DNA from: SOJZ01 sp964556565 | GTDB lineage: Archaea > Thermoproteota > Bathyarchaeia > Bathyarchaeales > Bathyarchaeaceae | DNA length: 23,665 nucleotides | Assembly: GCA_964556565.1 (NCBI GenBank) | Contig: CAZKWF010000028.1 | Span: 1 to 23,665 of the forward strand | Direction: 5' to 3' | In this document: in pieces, positions 1 through 6,486 of the stretch | How positions within the stretch are numbered: position 1 is the stretch's first letter | How the letters are laid out: each line of letters starts with the position of its first letter | Notes under the pieces: model-generated | The model's input: the letters and a program-made list of their open reading frames with translations, nothing else | Databases searched by the model: none | What the model was told of the DNA's origin: nothing | Position numbers and translations under genes: made by a program

Positions 1-83
1 ACTTTCTTCTTCAGCGAAGGGTGACGCATGTAAAGTGAGCAAATGAGCATGCATGCCCCCAGGACGGCAATGAAATACCATAT
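1..83 (-). CDS. possible membrane-protein fragment running off the left edge
   Basis: A minus-strand frame open from base 83 to base 1 reads WYFIAVLGACMLICSLYM and then a basic RHPSLKKK, which looks like one transmembrane helix followed by a positively charged cytoplasmic flank. It lies downstream of the signal peptidase gene on the same strand, so it could be the next gene of that operon. An in-frame TAG sits at 84-86, and the only ATG in this frame starts at base 50, inside the helix. The start is therefore unclear: it could be an unusual codon, a frameshift or chance. An ATG at 81-79 is in a different frame and gives a non-hydrophobic peptide. Weak call. Confidence 0.2.
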   Translation of the reverse strand, partial: MWYFIAVLGACMLICSLYMRHPSLKKK

Positions 84-144
84 CTAAATCTTTAAGATAA
101 TTTCCTTCACTTCTTAAGAGATTCAATATCTTTTAGCCTACGGT

Positions 145-738
145 CTAGGGGACTTCTTGTTGGTCCTTCTTTCCAGGCAAGGGAATATAGTCATAAAACA
201 GGAAGAGAAGTAGTAACGCAACAATTAGTATCATTCCGATCGGAGTCCACAAAAACTCTCGTAGAAACAGAGGAATATAACCTACGTGCGATACATGGCC
301 AACAACTTTGCCGACCAGATAATTTTCTGCAAGATCACAATCAGTCTTCCAGTCACCGTCCCAGTTGTCTGCACCACTATTAGCATCTCCCCTCGTTTGG
401 AAATACCATATTCCACCTCTAGACTCTTTGTCTATCGCTCTGTGCACAATAAGTTCGCTTGTGTCTGTGGGCTTGTGAAAGACAATAATATCACCAGGTT
501 CGGCGGAGTCTTTCAAACCGACTTTGATATCATGACCACCTGATACTCCTTGAACCATAATAAGGTCACCTTTGTATAAGGTGGGTTCCATGCTTCCAGA
601 GGCAACTGCCAACATTGGATACTCCGTTCTTAAAGCCGTTGTTAAACCAATCCAGAAAGCAAAAACACTAATTACAACTACTGCAAGTAGAATAGCTGTC
701 TTTACGTATTCCTTCTTGAGTATTTCCGATAGTTTCAA
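145..738 (-). CDS. signal peptidase I, archaeal/ER type (S26B)
   Basis: Membrane-bound serine protease that would remove signal peptides from secreted proteins on the outer face of the membrane. The 197-residue protein has an N-terminal transmembrane helix (about 15-35), the catalytic-serine box SGSMEP with Ser49, a histidine (VHRAI, His99) where bacterial enzymes carry lysine, and the aspartate box RGDANSGAD (Asp118 and Asp124). A second helix (about 163-183) near the C terminus gives a two-helix topology. Ser-His-Asp is the archaeal and eukaryotic SEC11-like arrangement. The start is TTG at 738, supported by GGTGA six bases upstream. A possible membrane-protein fragment follows on the same strand. 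Function is secure at family level; which substrates it cleaves cannot be told. Confidence 0.93.
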   Translation of the reverse strand: MKLSEILKKEYVKTAILLAVVVISVFAFWIGLTTALRTEYPMLAVASGSMEPTLYKGDLIMVQGVSGGHDIKVGLKDSAEPGDIIVFHKPTDTSELIVHRAIDKESRGGIWYFQTRGDANSGADNWDGDWKTDCDLAENYLVGKVVGHVSHVGYIPLFLREFLWTPIGMILIVALLLLFLFYDYIPLPGKKDQQEVP

Positions 739-830
739 TTATTTCACCTGTCACTTGTCCTCGTAATCTATGGCTTTTTTCTGGAAGAGTTTGTTAGTTG
801 TTGTGTGCTAAAAACTTAGTGTTTAACTAA

Positions 831-840
831 ATAAAAAAGA
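831..840 (-). terminator. T-tract terminator after the Cren7-like gene
   Basis: On the minus strand a TCTTTTTTAT stretch lies about 70 bases past the stop codon of the small zinc-knuckle gene. T-tracts of this kind end transcription in archaea without needing a hairpin. The 843-911 stretch before it contains no gene I can support and reads as the 3' untranslated region. Confidence 0.4.
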
Positions 841-911
841 GGGAGGTTGAAGTTTCTGTACCCTCGCTATCATCGATTCCCTGGTGCATTGACCCCGGCT
901 GTGCCAGTGTC

Positions 912-1082
912 TTAAATCTTTCTTTTGCCTAAGACAGTTCTGAAGGCTTTCTTGCATCTGGGGCAGTCGAAGAGCCCTATAGTCAGCTCGATTCTCTTTC
1001 CCGTTTTGTCTGGGCGACCTGCCATCTTCCAAGACTTTCTTTGACGAGCAACGTCTGCTCCACATTTTGGACATTTAGCCAT
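912..1082 (-). CDS. Cren7-like small DNA-binding protein with zinc knuckles
   Basis: 56 residues, basic, starting MAKCPKCGADV. It has two CxxC knuckles: CPKC near the N terminus and CPRC near the C terminus. The C-terminal half matches what I recall of the crenarchaeal chromatin protein Cren7: a KxW box followed by a lysine/glycine-rich turn, then IGLF, then a proline three residues on, a lysine, FR and L at the same spacing. Cren7 has no cysteines, so this would be a zinc-stapled relative with a longer loop between W and IGLF. The ATG at 1082 is chosen over the upstream ATGs because GGAGG lies seven bases before it. A T-rich TATA-like stretch at about 1122-1135 precedes it. A general zinc-ribbon protein without chromatin function is the main alternative. 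Confidence 0.7.
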   Translation of the reverse strand: MAKCPKCGADVARQRKSWKMAGRPDKTGKRIELTIGLFDCPRCKKAFRTVLGKRKI

Positions 1083-1325
1083 GCATCTTCCTCCATCATA
1101 AACATTCATCATGGTTTGAATGATATTGAATAAAAAACTTTCCCTACATTACCCCCAAAAATCTCTAACCTAACATTCATTAGTATGGGAATAAGAAGCT
1201 TTGTTTAGGTATCCGCCCATTGTTTTGCCGTGACCGACTACTTTTGAGAAAGACGACTCTGCATTTGCGTTAGATTTCCAAAATACTTTTACACATGCTT
1301 TTGCTGTATCCTTTGTGCTTCAGGG

Positions 1326-4217
1326 TTGTCGGTCTTCTTGGACGAATCTTCAAAGAATCCTTTTAAAACGCTGCTTAAACCCATTCGCAGACTGATTGAG
1401 CAGAGGGAATTTGAGGCTCCAACGGAACCCCAAAAGAAGACCATGCCCAAAATCCTAGAAGGAAAAAACGTTCTTCTCATATCACCAACAGCCACAGGAA
1501 AAACCGAAGCAGCTGTTTTACCAGTTCTCAACATGCTCATCAAAACGCCGGAAAGACCGTATGGAATCAAAATCCTCTACGTTACACCGCTCAAAGCATT
1601 AAACCGAGACATACTTGAACGTCTCGAATGGTGGTGCAACAACCTAGATGTCAGGCTGGCGGTCAGACACGGCGACACCGACACAAAAGAACGCACAAAA
1701 CAAGCTCGTAGCCCACCAGATATGCTTATCACAACACCAGAAACGTTACAAGCCATCTTACCCGGCAGACTGATGCGCCAACACCTCAGCCAAGTCAGAT
1801 GGGTAATCGTAGACGAAGTCCACGAGATGGCGGACAGCAAACGAGGAAGTCAGCTATCGCTGGCTCTCGAGAGACTCCGATGGATTACGGGCAGAGAGTT
1901 CCAGCTGATCGGCTTGTCCGCTACGATTGGCAGTCCAAAGAGGGTTGCTCAGTTTCTCGTTGGTAGTGAACGTGATGTTGAAATCGTGAGGGTTCCTGTT
2001 GCTCGGCTTATGAGATTGAAGATTCTTTTTCCGAAACCTAAATCTGAAGATTACGAGCTTGCTTCAACGCTTTTTACTCGTCCCGAGGTAGCTGCTCGAC
2101 TCCGTATAATCCGAAAGTTTCTTGAGAAGCAAAAGTCTGTCCTTCTTTTTACTAACACGCGTGCTATTTCGGAGGTTTTGGCAAGTCGATTCAAGGTTTG
2201 GGACATAGACTTCCCTGTATCTATTCATCATGGGTCTTTGGCTAAGCCTTCACGGATTGCGGCTGAACGAGGTTTGAAGAGTGGCGAGCTTAGAGGGCTG
2301 GTTGCCACGTCGTCTTTGGAGTTGGGCATCGACATTGGCCGTATTGACATGGTTATTCAGTACATGAGCCCTCGGCAGGTTACGCGGTTGATTCAGCGTG
2401 TGGGCAGGAGTGGGCACAGGATTGGGAGAATCGCTAGAGGGGTTATTATCACTATGGATTCTGATGATACGTTGGAGGCCATGGCTATTGCTCGTATGGC
2501 TGGTGAGGAGGATTTGGAGCCCGTGGAGGTTCCGCATAAGCCCTACGATGCTTTGGCGCATCAGATTATTGGATTGCTTATGAAGAAGAAGCGTTGGTAC
2601 TTTTATGAAATTTATGATTTGTTCAGGCATGCTTATCCTTATGCTGATTTGACTGTGGAGGATGTCCAAAAGGTTTTGACCTACATGCATCAGCGTTTTC
2701 CAAGGTTTGCTTGGGTTTCCTTTGAGGACCAGTTGGCGATTAAGCCTCGTCGGACGAAGGCTATGTATGAGTATTATTTTGAGAATTTGTCTATGATTCC
2801 TGCGGAGAAGAAGTATCTGGTGGTTGATGGGACGTCTGATAGTGCTGTTGGAGTCTTAGACGAGGCTTTTGTTGCTGAATACGGCAAGCCTAACGTGAAG
2901 TTTATTATCCGCGGCACTCCGTGGAAGATTTTGAATGTGATGGGTGATCACATATACGTGAAGCCTGTTGATGATCCGACTGGGGCTATTCCAAGCTGGG
3001 TTGGGGAGGAGATTCCTGTTCCTTTTATGGTGGCTCAGGAGGTTGGGCGGATACGGGGTCTAGTCGAGGAGCAGATAAAGGCTGGAGCGAAACCTGAAGA
3101 TATTGGTGTTCAGTTAACTAAGGAGTATCCAGCGGATAGAGATACGATTTTGCGTGCTTTGGCTGAAACTGTTGAGCATGTGCGTAAGGGTTTTCCGGTT
3201 CCTTCTGACAGGCGGGTTTTGGTTGAGAATTGGGAGGACTTCGTGATCGTCCATGTTCATTTTGGTTCGTTGACGAATCGTGCTTTGGCTCAGTTGTTTG
3301 GCCATGTTTTGTCTGAGGAAATTGGAGCCGGTGTTGCTGTTCAACACGACCCTTATCGTATCTTTGTTCAGACTGGGGGGCAGGCTAATGCTGAGCGTGT
3401 TGTGGCTTTGTTTGGTGAGTTGAGTCAGTTGGGTGAGTTAGCTATTCGTGATTTGTTGGCGAAGTCAGCTGTTCGAACTGGCATTTTTAAGCGGCGTATG
3501 GTTCATGTTGCTCGTCGTTTTGGTGCTTTGAAGAGGTGGGTCGACTTTAGTAAGGTGAGTTTGTCGCGGTTGATGAAAAGTTTCGAAGGGACGGCAATTT
3601 ATGATGAGGCTTTAAAGGAGGTCTTCACGAAGGACTTGGACTTGGAGCGTCTGGTTCGTATCTTGGGCGAAGTTCGAAGCGGCGAAGTTGAGGTAGTTAA
3701 GCTGGATACTGGTGGCGAGGCAACTCCAGTTGCTCGTGTTGGCATTGAGAAGGTGAGCATGAAGACGGATTTGATTCAGCCTGAGCGTATGAAAAGGATT
3801 CTGATAGAGTCAACTAGGGCTAGGTTGCTGAATGAAGTTAGAACGTTTGTCTGTTGCAGTTGTTGGGATTATTTAGAGATGTTGCGAGTGAAGGATTTGC
3901 CTGAGCGTCCAATTTGTCCCCGATGTGGCTCTGGTCGGTTAGGTGTGCTGCGTAGGGGAGAAGATCAGGTTTTGTCTCTGGTTGAGAAGAAGGATGAGAA
4001 GTTGACTAAGACGGAGGAGAAGATTAAGGAGTGGGCTGCTAAGACGGCGGGTTTGGTGAATAGGTTTGGCAAGACTGCAGTTGTGGCTTTATGTGGACGT
4101 AGGTTGAAGACTGCTGATGTGGAGGCGGTCTTGAAGAAGGAGAAGATGCTCTCAGACAAGTTTTTCGAGTTGGTGATAGAAGCAGAACGAAACGCACTAA
4201 AAAGAAGATTCTGGTGA
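1326..4217 (+). CDS. lhr: Lhr-family superfamily 2 helicase
   Basis: ATP-dependent 3'-5' helicase of the Lhr family, linked to DNA repair and RNA processing. In the 963-residue protein I see the Q motif (PTEPQ, 32-36), Walker A SPTATGKT (53-60), DEVH (163-166), SAT (198-200), motif V SSLELGIDIG (329-338) and motif VI QRVGRSGHR (357-365). About 500 further residues would hold the Lhr winged-helix and C-terminal core domains. Near the end a Cys-rich segment (C843, C844, C846 and C864, C867) looks like a zinc site; the last 90 residues are charged and helical. The TTG start at 1326 is uncertain because no clear SD precedes it; a TATA-like AATACTTTTAC lies at 1280-1290. Base use changes abruptly inside the gene near 1900 (see findings). 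Confidence 0.93.
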   Translation: MSVFLDESSKNPFKTLLKPIRRLIEQREFEAPTEPQKKTMPKILEGKNVLLISPTATGKTEAAVLPVLNMLIKTPERPYGIKILYVTPLKALNRDILERLEWWCNNLDVRLAVRHGDTDTKERTKQARSPPDMLITTPETLQAILPGRLMRQHLSQVRWVIVDEVHEMADSKRGSQLSLALERLRWITGREFQLIGLSATIGSPKRVAQFLVGSERDVEIVRVPVARLMRLKILFPKPKSEDYELASTLFTRPEVAARLRIIRKFLEKQKSVLLFTNTRAISEVLASRFKVWDIDFPVSIHHGSLAKPSRIAAERGLKSGELRGLVATSSLELGIDIGRIDMVIQYMSPRQVTRLIQRVGRSGHRIGRIARGVIITMDSDDTLEAMAIARMAGEEDLEPVEVPHKPYDALAHQIIGLLMKKKRWYFYEIYDLFRHAYPYADLTVEDVQKVLTYMHQRFPRFAWVSFEDQLAIKPRRTKAMYEYYFENLSMIPAEKKYLVVDGTSDSAVGVLDEAFVAEYGKPNVKFIIRGTPWKILNVMGDHIYVKPVDDPTGAIPSWVGEEIPVPFMVAQEVGRIRGLVEEQIKAGAKPEDIGVQLTKEYPADRDTILRALAETVEHVRKGFPVPSDRRVLVENWEDFVIVHVHFGSLTNRALAQLFGHVLSEEIGAGVAVQHDPYRIFVQTGGQANAERVVALFGELSQLGELAIRDLLAKSAVRTGIFKRRMVHVARRFGALKRWVDFSKVSLSRLMKSFEGTAIYDEALKEVFTKDLDLERLVRILGEVRSGEVEVVKLDTGGEATPVARVGIEKVSMKTDLIQPERMKRILIESTRARLLNEVRTFVCCSCWDYLEMLRVKDLPERPICPRCGSGRLGVLRRGEDQVLSLVEKKDEKLTKTEEKIKEWAAKTAGLVNRFGKTAVVALCGRRLKTADVEAVLKKEKMLSDKFFELVIEAERNALKRRFW

Positions 4218-4286
4218 TAAGAATTGGTGATTGAGAGTAAAATGTTTAATACTTAAACGAGATGAGCTTGCGCTAGATTCTTTGGA

Positions 4287-5111
4287 GTGCAGAATGATTT
4301 GGTGGATGAAGAGGTAACTTGTCCTAAATGCGGTGTGTCTGTGTCGAAAGAAGGCGATTTTTGTAGAAAGTGCGGTGCTAAATTAAGTGGTGCTAATCAA
4401 CTTGTTGAAGATGTGAAGCCTGAAGCGGCAGAAGCTAAGCCAGTTTACAGCAGAAAGTATAGTCTGGCTCAAAGATTGTATCGATCGTTGTTTAGTCCGT
4501 CTGAGGTTATGAAGGATATTGCGCTTGACCCTGATTACGGCGGTGTTGCTGTCATTATGGTTTTGCAGTTTGTGTTTAGTGGAATTCTTGTTTCAGCAGT
4601 GTTATCAAAGTTTTATTACACTGGGCCATATGCAGCGAAGCTTAGTAGTATGGTGGCGAGTGGAATAGGCTTGGCTATGTTGTTGCTTGTTATTTTGCTT
4701 CCTTTGCGATGGTTGATTAAGTCTGTTATTGTTTGGAAGGCTTGTGATGCGGGAAGTGGGTGGAATTTTAAGATAGCAGCTTCTGTGACTGGTTATGTGT
4801 ATATTGCGGATTTTGTTTTGGGTTTGATCAGTGGAATAATAGTATTTTATCTCATGCCTACGATTTATATGGACACGAGTAATCTTGAGCAGACTGTGGA
4901 TATGCTCAAAAATGTGTATGAGCCACAGATTCGATCAATTAGACAATATGCGCTGCCGATAACGTTTGTGGGTATCTTATGGAAGTCTTTTCTCGGTGGG
5001 ATTGGAACGCATTTTGGTACAGATGAGAAGTGTCGTATGTCTATGGGAATTGCTGTGTTCTTTTTGCTTGCGTTGATTAGTTTTGCGTTTTCACTTCTAG
5101 GGTTCTTGTGA
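4287..5111 (+). CDS. zinc-ribbon plus Yip1-like multi-pass membrane protein
   Basis: 274 residues. An N-terminal zinc ribbon (CPKC at 12-15, CRKC at 26-29) is followed by a short acidic linker and then a membrane domain with about five hydrophobic segments (roughly 85-110, 122-150, 166-190, 221-240, 251-274). The SLFSPSEVMKDIALDPDYGG entry into the first helix is typical of the archaeal and bacterial Yip1-domain family, whose exact role is unknown; eukaryotic relatives act in membrane trafficking. The start is taken as GTG at 4287. TTG 4299 is an alternative, with GGAG 11 bases before it. A TATA-like TTTAATAC lies at 4246-4253. It sits 69 bases after lhr and may have its own promoter. Confidence 0.75.
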   Translation: MQNDLVDEEVTCPKCGVSVSKEGDFCRKCGAKLSGANQLVEDVKPEAAEAKPVYSRKYSLAQRLYRSLFSPSEVMKDIALDPDYGGVAVIMVLQFVFSGILVSAVLSKFYYTGPYAAKLSSMVASGIGLAMLLLVILLPLRWLIKSVIVWKACDAGSGWNFKIAASVTGYVYIADFVLGLISGIIVFYLMPTIYMDTSNLEQTVDMLKNVYEPQIRSIRQYALPITFVGILWKSFLGGIGTHFGTDEKCRMSMGIAVFFLLALISFAFSLLGFL

Positions 5112-5120
5112 TTGCAACAT

Positions 5121-5150
5121 TCAACGGAAAGGTTAAGGAGAATCCGTTGA
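5121..5150 (+). terminator. inverted repeat just after the Yip1-like gene
   Basis: TCAACGGA at 5121-5128 pairs perfectly with TCCGTTGA at 5143-5150 across a 14-base loop, ten bases past the stop codon. It could end or protect the 3' end of the message. No strong T-tract follows, so a terminator role is only inferred. The rest of 5151-5247 has no gene I can support. Confidence 0.3.
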
Positions 5151-5247
5151 TATAACAGCGGGCTATTGAAAGCTGGCTTAGCCGTTTCTTTGGCGGAAGC
5201 ATTACATCCTCCATTTCTGTAGACTTGACTATCCAAAATATAATAGA

Positions 5248-5520
5248 CTACAAGAGTCTTCGAAAATCGTCATATATGTTTCTTCGATAATCCACAACCA
5301 ACACGATAACCTTTCCTTCTTTTTCAACAATCTCATATATAGCCCTAAGATTGTTGGTTAGTCTTAGTCTAAAGAATCTAGTTGGTGCAAGTTTCTTCCC
5401 TTTCTTATAAGGCTCCTCTCTAAGCGTTCTAAGCTTGCTCTTCACTACTCTTTGAGTCTTCTCATCCATAGACTGGATAAAAGCATGCACATCTGGATGA
5501 AGAAAAACCTTGTAGGTCAT
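5248..5520 (-). CDS. RelE/ParE-superfamily toxin
   Basis: 90 residues with the compact RelE fold: an N-terminal YKVFLHPDVHAFIQ strand-helix, a lysine-rich middle (KGKKLAP), and a C-terminal sheet RAIYEIVEKEGKVIVLVVDYRRNIYDDF. RelE-type toxins cleave ribosome-bound mRNA; ParE relatives hit gyrase, and sequence alone does not separate the two here. The ATG overlaps the antitoxin stop by four bases (ATGA), so the two are translationally coupled with the antitoxin first, the usual order for this class. A short hairpin (AGACT/AGTCT) straddling the stop and a following T-rich stretch may end the transcript. Confidence 0.8.
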   Translation of the reverse strand: MTYKVFLHPDVHAFIQSMDEKTQRVVKSKLRTLREEPYKKGKKLAPTRFFRLRLTNNLRAIYEIVEKEGKVIVLVVDYRRNIYDDFRRLL

Positions 5521-5744
5521 TCTTCCTCATCGTCGAGGGGAATGAGATGCTCCGGATGAAGCCTCGCTTCCTCGCTTCTCCTTACAAGTAAATTGTAAAA
5601 CTCCCTTGTTTTCTCCCTTTCACGATACAATGCCACAATCGTCTTTACAGCGTTACTCCTACTTGAAAAATGTCCCTGTTTAACCAAAGCATCTATAAAT
5701 GAAACATCCATATCAGGCATTCTCACCTGCACAGAGGTAGTCAC
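5517..5744 (-). CDS. ribbon-helix-helix antitoxin
   Basis: 75 residues. The N-terminal half (TTSVQVRMPDMDVSFIDALV, then GHFSSRSNAVKTIVALYRE) is a ribbon-helix-helix DNA-binding unit: a strand for the major groove, helix, turn, helix. The acidic C-terminal tail (HPEHLIPLDDEEE) would wrap the toxin. The frame is open further upstream to an ATG at 5798, but GTG at 5744 is preferred because GGTGA lies five bases before it and a TATA box lies inside the longer version. It would bind its own promoter together with the toxin. Confidence 0.8.
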   Translation of the reverse strand: MTTSVQVRMPDMDVSFIDALVKQGHFSSRSNAVKTIVALYREREKTREFYNLLVRRSEEARLHPEHLIPLDDEEE

Positions 5745-5780
5745 GACTCTCACCACGTAAACAAAACTGTTTACCATACA

Positions 5781-5797
5781 TATAAACATTGCGCGCA
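5781..5797 (-). promoter_or_regulatory. toxin-antitoxin promoter with palindromic operator
   Basis: Read on the minus strand, a TTTATATG TATA box (about 5779-5786) is preceded by the 8-base palindrome TGCGCGCA (5790-5797). The expected start of transcription is near 5757, giving a leader of about a dozen bases that carries the GGTGA SD. The palindrome overlaps the place where TFB binds, a natural spot for repression by the antitoxin. That role is inferred. Confidence 0.45.
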
Positions 5798-5884
5798 TTA
5801 ATTAACAGAACAAACTTCTAAGAAGCTTATCCACCCTCTCAGCAGACAAGGTTCATCAAAGGTTGAGCCATATTTTTCCTTTTC

Positions 5885-6217
5885 TCACCCCTCTCGGAAC
5901 TTCATACATTTCTTTCTCAAAAATCCACATGACGAAAGCGAAATGACGAACAACTGTAGAGAAACAATGGTAGCCATCACCGTGTCTGTAAAACTGTTAG
6001 TTCGAAGAAAAACCATCAACGGACCAACCGCAAACGCAATGCTCGCCATCTCTAAAGAAAACTTGAGAAAACTTCTCCAACTCAGAGGTATTACGTCCCA
6101 CATGAATTTCTTAGCTCTCACTATTTCAAAGCGCACCATCAAAAATAACCCTTTCTCAGCCACCCCGCCTTGCCAACCAAGAATAGCCCCATCACACACG
6201 CACACATCAAACCGCAC
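5885..6217 (-). CDS. small membrane protein, unassigned
   Basis: I do not recognise this 110-residue protein. Its C-terminal half has two hydrophobic helices (about FLKFSLEMASIAFAVGPLMV and VMATIVSLQLFVISL), with basic clusters before the first (RAKK) and after the last (RKKCMK), consistent with both ends inside the cell. The GTG at 6217 has GGTGA six bases upstream, which is the main support for it being real; an internal ATG at 6139 has no SD. A long frame exists on the opposite strand but has no such signals. Two 14-bp repeats lie upstream. Strand composition in this region favours spurious open frames, so the call stays modest. Confidence 0.4.
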   Translation of the reverse strand: MRFDVCVCDGAILGWQGGVAEKGLFLMVRFEIVRAKKFMWDVIPLSWRSFLKFSLEMASIAFAVGPLMVFLRTNSFTDTVMATIVSLQLFVISLSSCGFLRKKCMKFREG

Positions 6218-6254
6218 CAATTTTCACCTTTTTCCGCCTTTTTCCGACAATTCC

Positions 6255-6288
6255 GTACATTTTCGTACACTTAGATACATTTTTGTAC
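6255..6288. repeat. two 14-bp repeats one 20-bp step apart
   Basis: GTACATTTTCGTAC (6255-6268) and ATACATTTTTGTAC (6275-6288) agree at 12 of 14 positions; each is a short dyad with GTAC-type ends. The 20-bp step places them on the same face of the helix. On the minus strand a TATA-like CTTAAAAAC at 6301-6309 predicts a start of transcription near 6280, so the repeats overlap the start region of the small membrane protein gene, as expected for a repressor site. Confidence 0.45.
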
Positions 6289-6428
6289 GTGAGATCAGCC
6301 GTTTTTAAGCTTATTTCCAAAAAACCAACAAAAAACAAGCTCTGTGAAGAACAAAAAATTATAGGGGGGGTCTAAAGAGAGAGACATGCGCAAACAACAT
6401 AACAAAGACAGCACACAGAAACAAAAAC

Positions 6429-6478
6429 GCTTAAATCCACAAACAAACACCAAACACATTCCCACAAACAATCGAGGT
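6429..6478 (+). promoter_or_regulatory. malic enzyme promoter and SD
   Basis: A TATA-like GCTTAAAT at 6429-6436 predicts a start near 6460. GAGGT at 6474-6478 sits eight bases before the ATG. The 6300-6480 stretch is almost devoid of G on this strand except for a run of seven G at 6364-6370. No gene is supported in 6290-6486. Confidence 0.45.
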
Positions 6479-6486
6479 AACACAAT

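Noticed and set aside
843..911. possible small RNA or tRNA-like segment after the Cren7-like gene
   Set aside because: No cloverleaf, no paired C and D boxes; the weak CTGG/CCAG pairing is not enough, so it is read as a 3' untranslated region.
2250..2690. 146-codon minus-strand frame inside lhr
   Set aside because: Covers helicase motifs V and VI on the other strand; no SD and no domain.
6364..6370. run of seven G next to a TATA-like ATTATA
   Set aside because: No gene starts at a suitable distance; a single homopolymer has no evident role.
6295..6483. hydrophobic 62-codon minus-strand frame before the malic enzyme gene
   Set aside because: Arises from an almost G-free plus strand, giving Cys/Phe/Leu-rich nonsense; no SD and it ends in the malic enzyme promoter.
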